Source: Bifidobacterium sp. UBA744 (GTDB lineage: Bacteria; Actinomycetota; Actinomycetes; Actinomycetales; Bifidobacteriaceae). From it: a stretch of 37,112 nt of DNA. This document shows, one piece after another, positions 33,091 through 37,112 of the stretch. The notes under the pieces were generated by a model. The model ran no database searches. It saw nothing but the letters and a program-made list of their open reading frames with translations, and was not told the DNA's origin. Position 1 is the first letter of the stretch, and each line of letters begins with the position of its first letter. Location of the stretch: contig DBKS01000010.1 of the NCBI GenBank assembly GCA_002298605.1, positions 28,080 to 65,191 on the forward strand. Reading direction: 5' to 3'. A program made the position numbers and the translations under genes.

Positions 33091-33736
33091 CGACGGGCTC
33101 CCGCATCTGCCGCCAAACCGCATGGATGCGCTGCCACACCGTAATGACGCCGAGCAATGCCAGCACGACCATGCCGACCGTCAGCCAGATGTCCGCATGC
33201 GTGGCGCCGGCAAGGGCCATGGCCACCAGGATGATGACCAGCCGGTCGGATCGGGTGGCGACGCCGTTCTTCGCTTCGAATCCCACCGACTCGGCGCGGG
33301 CGCGGGCATACGAGGTGACGAAGGATGTCATCATGCCGAGTAGCGCGGCAAGCATGCCGATCCACGCCACGTAGTCCGGTGCGGAAAGTCCGGTACGCAC
33401 CCCGTCGATGATGGCACGGAGGAAATGGACGACGACGCCAACCAGCACCGCCCAGTCCGCGATACGATCAAGCGTGGAATCGAGGAATGCGCCGAATTGC
33501 GTGCCGCCGGTGGTCAACGCGGCGACCGAGCCGTCCAACGAGTCGAAGATCACCAACACCGTTATCACAATCGCCCCGGGCAGCAGCCATCCAGTCAACC
33601 CGGTGAGCACACCGGCCACCACCGTACCGACGGCCCCGGCGACGGTCACCATATTGGCGGACACCCCCATGCGCACAAGCAACTCGGCGATGGGATTGAT
33701 GATCTGCTTCCAGGGTTTGCGCAATTTCTCGAACAC
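33071..33736 (-). CDS. pgsA: CDP-alcohol phosphatidyltransferase, phosphatidylinositol-phosphate synthase type
   Basis: The homologue Rv2612c (PgsA1) makes phosphatidylinositol phosphate from CDP-diacylglycerol and inositol 1-phosphate. The 221-residue protein starts at GTG 33736 and has six hydrophobic segments. The signature is D65-x2-D68-G69-x2-A72-A73-x8-G82-x3-D86-x3-D90: all four Asp residues are kept, but the usual Ala-Arg is Ala-Ala. The YARARAESVGFEAKNGVATRSDR stretch, split across helices, resembles the inositol-phosphate site of the PIP synthase group. The gene sits between HIT and patA, as in M. tuberculosis. It is a second member of the family besides the gene at 3543. Confidence 0.87.
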   Translation of the reverse strand: MFEKLRKPWKQIINPIAELLVRMGVSANMVTVAGAVGTVVAGVLTGLTGWLLPGAIVITVLVIFDSLDGSVAALTTGGTQFGAFLDSTLDRIADWAVLVGVVVHFLRAIIDGVRTGLSAPDYVAWIGMLAALLGMMTSFVTSYARARAESVGFEAKNGVATRSDRLVIILVAMALAGATHADIWLTVGMVVLALLGVITVWQRIHAVWRQMREPVDGRARA

Positions 33737-33757
33737 AGTTCACCACGATAGCAAAGC

Positions 33758-34360
33758 TCAGCCGATGTGACGGTCCAACGGCAAGCCGAATTGCGGGGCG
33801 AGACGGTCGAACTCCCGCGCATACGCCGTCCGCTGGTCGGACAGCAGAATGGGCATGGTGCGCGTCTGCGCCACGATCGGCATGAAATTCGCGTCCCCGT
33901 TCCAACGGGGCACCACATGCTGATGCAGGTGCGCGGCGACGCCCGCCCCCGCCACCTCGCCCTGATTGATGCCGATGTTGTAGCCATCGGGATGCGAGAC
34001 GGTTTCCATGACCTTCATGGCCAGCGTGGTGGCTTTTTCGAATTCGAACAGTTCGTCATCGTCAAGTTCGGTGACGAATCCCACATGACGATACGGGCAG
34101 ATCATCAAATGCCCCACATTATAGGGGTACAGGTTCATGATCGCGAACACGTGGGTGCCGCGCCATGCAATGAGTCCATCCTCGTCGGATCTCCCAGGCC
34201 CTGCGCAGAACGGACACTCCCTGGTCTTTGGTTTGGTCGGTCGGTTCTCGTCGTTGCGCAGCACGTAGGTCATACGCTGCGGCGTCCACAGGCGTTCCAC
34301 CGTATCCTCCTGCGGTGGAAACTGCGCGGGATCATCCACCCGCACGTCGTCGTCGCTCAT
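33758..34360 (-). CDS. HIT-domain nucleotide hydrolase/phosphorylase
   Basis: A 200-residue histidine-triad protein. The triad AHLHQHVV carries H144, H146 and H148, of which the middle and last act in catalysis in the family. NVGHLMICPYRH and a C49-x2-C52 pair precede it. The mycobacterial homologue in the same position (Rv2613c) is an Ap4A phosphorylase, so breakdown of diadenosine tetraphosphate is the best guess. It follows thrS, a producer of Ap4A, which fits that role. GAGGAG lies 5 nt before the ATG. The 105-bp gap from thrS holds a double hairpin. Confidence 0.88.
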   Translation of the reverse strand: MSDDDVRVDDPAQFPPQEDTVERLWTPQRMTYVLRNDENRPTKPKTRECPFCAGPGRSDEDGLIAWRGTHVFAIMNLYPYNVGHLMICPYRHVGFVTELDDDELFEFEKATTLAMKVMETVSHPDGYNIGINQGEVAGAGVAAHLHQHVVPRWNGDANFMPIVAQTRTMPILLSDQRTAYAREFDRLAPQFGLPLDRHIG

Positions 34361-34382
34361 CGGCTCTCCTCATATCGGCTAC

Positions 34383-34420
34383 GCGAAAGGCCGTCCCCTG
34401 CCATGAGAACGGCCCTTCGC
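34383..34420 (-). other. 12-bp hairpin with conserved loop between thrS and HIT gene
   Basis: GCGAAAGGCCGT (34383-34394) pairs with 34409-34420 (one G-T pair when read as - strand RNA) around a 14-nt loop reading TCTCATGGCAGGGG on the - strand. A smaller hairpin, GAACCGG/CCGGTTC (34432-34450), precedes it in the transcript. It lies 46-83 nt after the thrS stop and lacks a U-tract. It may reduce read-through into the HIT gene. Its loop nearly equals that of 16596-16633. Confidence 0.75.
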
Positions 34421-34465
34421 ATCAATTACTCGAACCGGGGACTCCGGTTCCCTGCATCCATCTCG

Positions 34466-36523
34466 TCACTTGACGTCGGAGGCGGCTTCCGACGGAGCAG
34501 TCACGGCGTTGAAATCATCCACCGAGTTGACTTGCACGCGCTTCTTGATCACCTCAAGAATCTTGGCCTTGGCCTCGTCTACCGGCACGCCGTTCAGCTG
34601 GCTGCCGTCGCGGAAGCGGAAGCTCACCGCATTGTTATTCATATCCTCTTCGCCGACGATCAGCACGAACGGCGCCTTGGACTTGGAGGCGTTGCGGATC
34701 TTCTTGCCGAAGCGGTCGGCGGAGTAATCCACTTCGCAGCGCACCATCTCGTCCTCGAGGGACTTGATGAAGCCGGCAAGATGCGGCACGACCTCATCGG
34801 TCACCGGCACGCCGAGCACCTGCACAGGGGCGAGCCATGCGGGGAATGCGCCGGCGTAGTGCTCGAGCAGCACGGCGAAGAAACGCTCGATGGAACCGAA
34901 CAGCGCACGGTGAATCATCACCGGACGCTGATGCGTGCCATCGGCGGCGATGTACTCGAGCTGGAAACGCTCGGGCAGGTTGAAGTCGAGCTGGATGGTC
35001 GAGACCTGCCAGGTGCGGCCAATGGCGTCGCGGGCCTGCACGGAGATCTTCGGGCCGTAGAATGCGGCGCCGCCCGGATCGGCCACGAGGTCGAGATGGG
35101 ATGCCTCGGCAACCTCGCGCAGCGTGTTGGTGGCCTCCTCCCAGATCTCGTCGGAGCCGACGTACTTGTGCTCGTCCTTGGTGGACAGCTCCAGATAGAA
35201 GTCGGTCAGGCCGAAGTCCTTGAGCAGATTCAGCACAAAGGTCAGCAGGTTGGTCAGCTCGTCCTTCATCTGCTCGCGGGTGCAGTAGATGTGGGAATCA
35301 TCCTGCGTAAGACCGCGCACGCGGGTCAGGCCGTGCACCTCGCCGGACTTCTCGTAGCGGTACACGGTGCCGAACTCGAAGAGACGCAGCGGCAGCTCAC
35401 GATAGGAGCGCTGGCGCGACTTGAAGATCAGGTTGTGCATCGGGCAGTTCATGGGCTTCAGGTAGTAGTCGAAGCCTGGCTTGACGACGTTGCCGTCGGC
35501 GTCCACTTCCTCGTCGAGATGCATCGGCGGGTACATGGAATCCTTGTACCAGTGCAGGTGGCCGGAGGTTTCGTACAGGCCGCCCTTGGTGATGTGCGGG
35601 GTCTGCACAAAGCTGTAGTGGTGCTTGCGATGCTGCTCGCGGGAGTAGTCCTCCATCGCGTTGATCACCGCGGCGCCCTTCGGGTGGAACACGGCCAAGC
35701 CCGGACCGATCTCGTCCGGGAAGGAGAACAGGTCCATCGCGGCACCAAGCTTACGGTGGTCGCGCTTGGCGGCCTCCTCAAGACGGGTCTGGTAGGCCTT
35801 GAGATCGTCCTTGGTGAAGAAGGCCACGCCGTAGATGCGCTGCATCATCGGGTTCTTCTCGGAGCCGCGCCAGTAGGCCGCAGCGGAGCGTTCGATCTTG
35901 AACGCCTTGATATAACGGGTGTTCGGCAGGTGAGGCCCGCGACACAGGTCCTTCCACACCACGTTGCCGTCACGGTCCACGTTGTCGTAGAAGCTCAGTT
36001 CCTTCTCGTCGATTTCGGTGGCGGCCTCCGGATCGAGGTGCGCCTCCTTGTCCTTGATGAGTTCGATCTTGAAGGGCTGGTCGGCTTCCTCGGCCAGAGC
36101 CTCCTCCTCGGTCACCACGCGGCGGCGGAAGGACTGGGAGGACTTGATGATGCGCTGCATGCGCTTTTCGATCTCTTTGAGATCTTCCGGAGTAAAGGGC
36201 TTCTCAACTTCGAAATCGTAGTAGAAGCCGTCCTTGATGACCGGGCCGACGCCCAGCTTGGCGTTCGGGTAGATCTCCTGCACGGCCTGGGCCATGACAT
36301 GGGTGGCGGAGTGGCGCATGATCGTCAGACCGTCCTCGGAATCGAGGGCGATGGGTTCGACTTCATCGCCCTCATTCAGCGGCGTATAGAGATCGCGCGG
36401 TTCGCCGTTGAGCTTGATGGCGATGATGTTCTTGTCATCCGCGAACAGCTCGGTACCGGTGGCAGTTGCTTCCACCTCCTTCACTTCGCCGTTGACCGTA
36501 ATGGAGATGGGGCTTGCAGCCAT
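34466..36523 (-). CDS. thrS: Threonyl-tRNA synthetase
   Basis: Charges tRNA-Thr with threonine and edits mis-charged serine. The 685-residue class II enzyme has the N-terminal TGS domain (about 5-65), the editing domain with HSATH (H71, H75), the catalytic core with the zinc ligands in PMNCPMHN, DDSHIY and IHRALFGS, motif 2 around TRVRGLTQDD, and the C-terminal anticodon-binding domain. The leader is short and shows no T-box. The HIT gene follows after 105 bp containing two hairpins, so read-through is likely partial. Confidence 0.97.
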   Translation of the reverse strand: MAASPISITVNGEVKEVEATATGTELFADDKNIIAIKLNGEPRDLYTPLNEGDEVEPIALDSEDGLTIMRHSATHVMAQAVQEIYPNAKLGVGPVIKDGFYYDFEVEKPFTPEDLKEIEKRMQRIIKSSQSFRRRVVTEEEALAEEADQPFKIELIKDKEAHLDPEAATEIDEKELSFYDNVDRDGNVVWKDLCRGPHLPNTRYIKAFKIERSAAAYWRGSEKNPMMQRIYGVAFFTKDDLKAYQTRLEEAAKRDHRKLGAAMDLFSFPDEIGPGLAVFHPKGAAVINAMEDYSREQHRKHHYSFVQTPHITKGGLYETSGHLHWYKDSMYPPMHLDEEVDADGNVVKPGFDYYLKPMNCPMHNLIFKSRQRSYRELPLRLFEFGTVYRYEKSGEVHGLTRVRGLTQDDSHIYCTREQMKDELTNLLTFVLNLLKDFGLTDFYLELSTKDEHKYVGSDEIWEEATNTLREVAEASHLDLVADPGGAAFYGPKISVQARDAIGRTWQVSTIQLDFNLPERFQLEYIAADGTHQRPVMIHRALFGSIERFFAVLLEHYAGAFPAWLAPVQVLGVPVTDEVVPHLAGFIKSLEDEMVRCEVDYSADRFGKKIRNASKSKAPFVLIVGEEDMNNNAVSFRFRDGSQLNGVPVDEAKAKILEVIKKRVQVNSVDDFNAVTAPSEAASDVK

Positions 36524-36556
36524 GATAATGTCCTATCTTTCGGGGTCCGCGTTACT

Positions 36557-36584
36557 AAAGTACAGACCTGGACTGGTTAATCAA
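36557..36584 (-). promoter_or_regulatory. Possible thrS promoter
   Basis: On the - strand TTGATT (36584-36579) and TACTTT (36562-36557) are 16 bp apart, placing a start near 36550 and giving a leader of less than 30 nt. The match to the housekeeping consensus is moderate. Confidence 0.4.
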
Positions 36585-36628
36585 CGCTTGACACGATAGA
36601 TTCGCGTCCAGACAAAATCCGCCGCTGA

Positions 36629-37112
36629 TTACAGCCTCTTTTGGATGTAGGCGGCCATGTTGCCGCGCGATATGATGGCCGCGCCTATCGTGATCAGAGC
36701 CAAAGATAGTGCGAATGATGCGCCGACCGTTGCCGTCATAAGCCGCGGGTCCGCGGGCCATTGGCGGCGCGTCCATTGAACGATCAATGTCATCCAGCAG
36801 GCGCCGGCGAGATGGCCGATGGCCAGCAGCACGCCATTGGCGATGATGAAGATCAATGAGGTGGGATTCTTCCCGGCGCCGACCGAGCGATACAACGCGA
36901 ACTCATGACGGCGGAACATCATGAATACCAACAGCAGCACGAAGCACGCCACGCCGGAAACCGCCCAAAAGAACCGGCTGACGCGCACGCGATACTGTTC
37001 GAGCGGCGGCACGGCATTGCCGCTTTCCTGCGTAAACGGCGTCACCGCGATAATCGTGTGGCCGTCGTCGAAGGCCGCCGAAATCCATTCGCGAGCAGCA
37101 TCCGACTGGGCG
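36629..37112 (-). CDS. FtsX-like ABC transporter permease, C-terminal part (5' end outside window)
   Basis: The frame is open to the right edge, so only the last 160 residues are visible. A GTG at 37045 is not likely to be the true start, because coding continues upstream (EWISAAFDDGHTIIAVTPFTQ). Three or four membrane segments are seen at the C terminus, and the first is followed by FRRHEFALYRSVGAGKNPTSL, which resembles the cytoplasmic loop of FtsX/MacB-type permeases. The preceding part would be the extracytoplasmic domain. Substrate unknown; an ATPase partner would be expected upstream, outside the window. It ends 105 bp before thrS. Confidence 0.7.
   Translation of the reverse strand, partial: AQSDAAREWISAAFDDGHTIIAVTPFTQESGNAVPPLEQYRVRVSRFFWAVSGVACFVLLLVFMMFRRHEFALYRSVGAGKNPTSLIFIIANGVLLAIGHLAGACWMTLIVQWTRRQWPADPRLMTATVGASFALSLALITIGAAIISRGNMAAYIQKRL

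Noticed and set aside
33767..36580. 937-codon open frame on + opposite thrS and the HIT gene
   Set aside because: It is antisense to two clearly conserved genes and shows no recognisable domain; such long shadows are expected from high-GC codon usage.
36524..36628. T-box riboswitch ahead of thrS
   Set aside because: The gap is only 105 bp, with a likely start close to the gene, and no T-box core sequence or specifier hairpin is visible.

Overview
The window reads as a stretch of ordinary chromosome from a high-GC actinobacterium, most likely a Bifidobacterium. The reasons are: a cytidylate kinase fused to the Der GTPase; the actinobacterial RNA polymerase partner RbpA; a single-chain PafBC regulator beside HelY; a eukaryote-type UDP-glucose pyrophosphorylase; and actinobacterial gene orders (trpA-lgt, pgsA-DUF881-sbp-DUF881-garA-ftsR, sucC-sucD-perM-purH, thrS-HIT-pgsA-patA-pimA) in which several members common elsewhere (gcvH, tatA/tatC, secD/secF) are absent. 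I did not determine the species. I see no mobile element, phage, CRISPR array or rRNA gene.

Layout. Positions 1-8395 run on the + strand: the end of trpA, then lgt, rpe, hisE, hisG, a pgsA-type enzyme, the DUF881/sbp/DUF881 envelope cluster, a GarA-like FHA protein, ftsR and a class I amidotransferase-like hydrolase. Positions 8510-19588 run on the - strand in three groups: rbpA with a HAD phosphatase; pafBC, a small membrane protein and helY; and the UDP-glucose pyrophosphorylase gene. A + strand tRNA-Pro(GGG) gene with its own terminator follows, converging on the - strand pair rluB/cmk-der. An aquaporin-family gene lies alone on + at 19805-20869. Everything from 21037 to the right edge is on the - strand. 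In transcription order these are a partial FtsX-like permease, thrS, HIT hydrolase, pgsA, patA, pimA, yebC, ruvC, ruvA, ruvB, yajC, apt, sucC, sucD, a perM-like gene, purH and a DUF3017 protein.

How the genes fit together. The window combines amino-acid and nucleotide metabolism (trpA, hisE, hisG, purH, apt, cmk), envelope biogenesis (lgt, two CDP-alcohol phosphatidyltransferases, PatA and PimA, YajC, UDP-glucose supply), translation and RNA (thrS, rluB, Der, tRNA-Pro, HelY), and DNA repair and stress control (ruvCAB, PafBC, RbpA). Three regulatory sites stand out: a GGAAT-N18-GTT SigR-type promoter in front of rbpA, a LexA-type box between ruvC and ruvA, and a pair of CACCGGTG palindromes in front of ftsR.

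The least explained signal is a pair of intergenic hairpins, at 16596-16633 and 34383-34420. Both have 12-bp stems of unrelated sequence, but their 14-nt loops are nearly identical. Each lies about 45-80 nt after a - strand stop codon and just behind a smaller hairpin, which suggests a recurring 3'-end RNA element.

No gene-free stretch exceeds 300 bases. The longest (16156-16425, about 270 bp) holds the divergent starts of the pyrophosphorylase gene and the tRNA.
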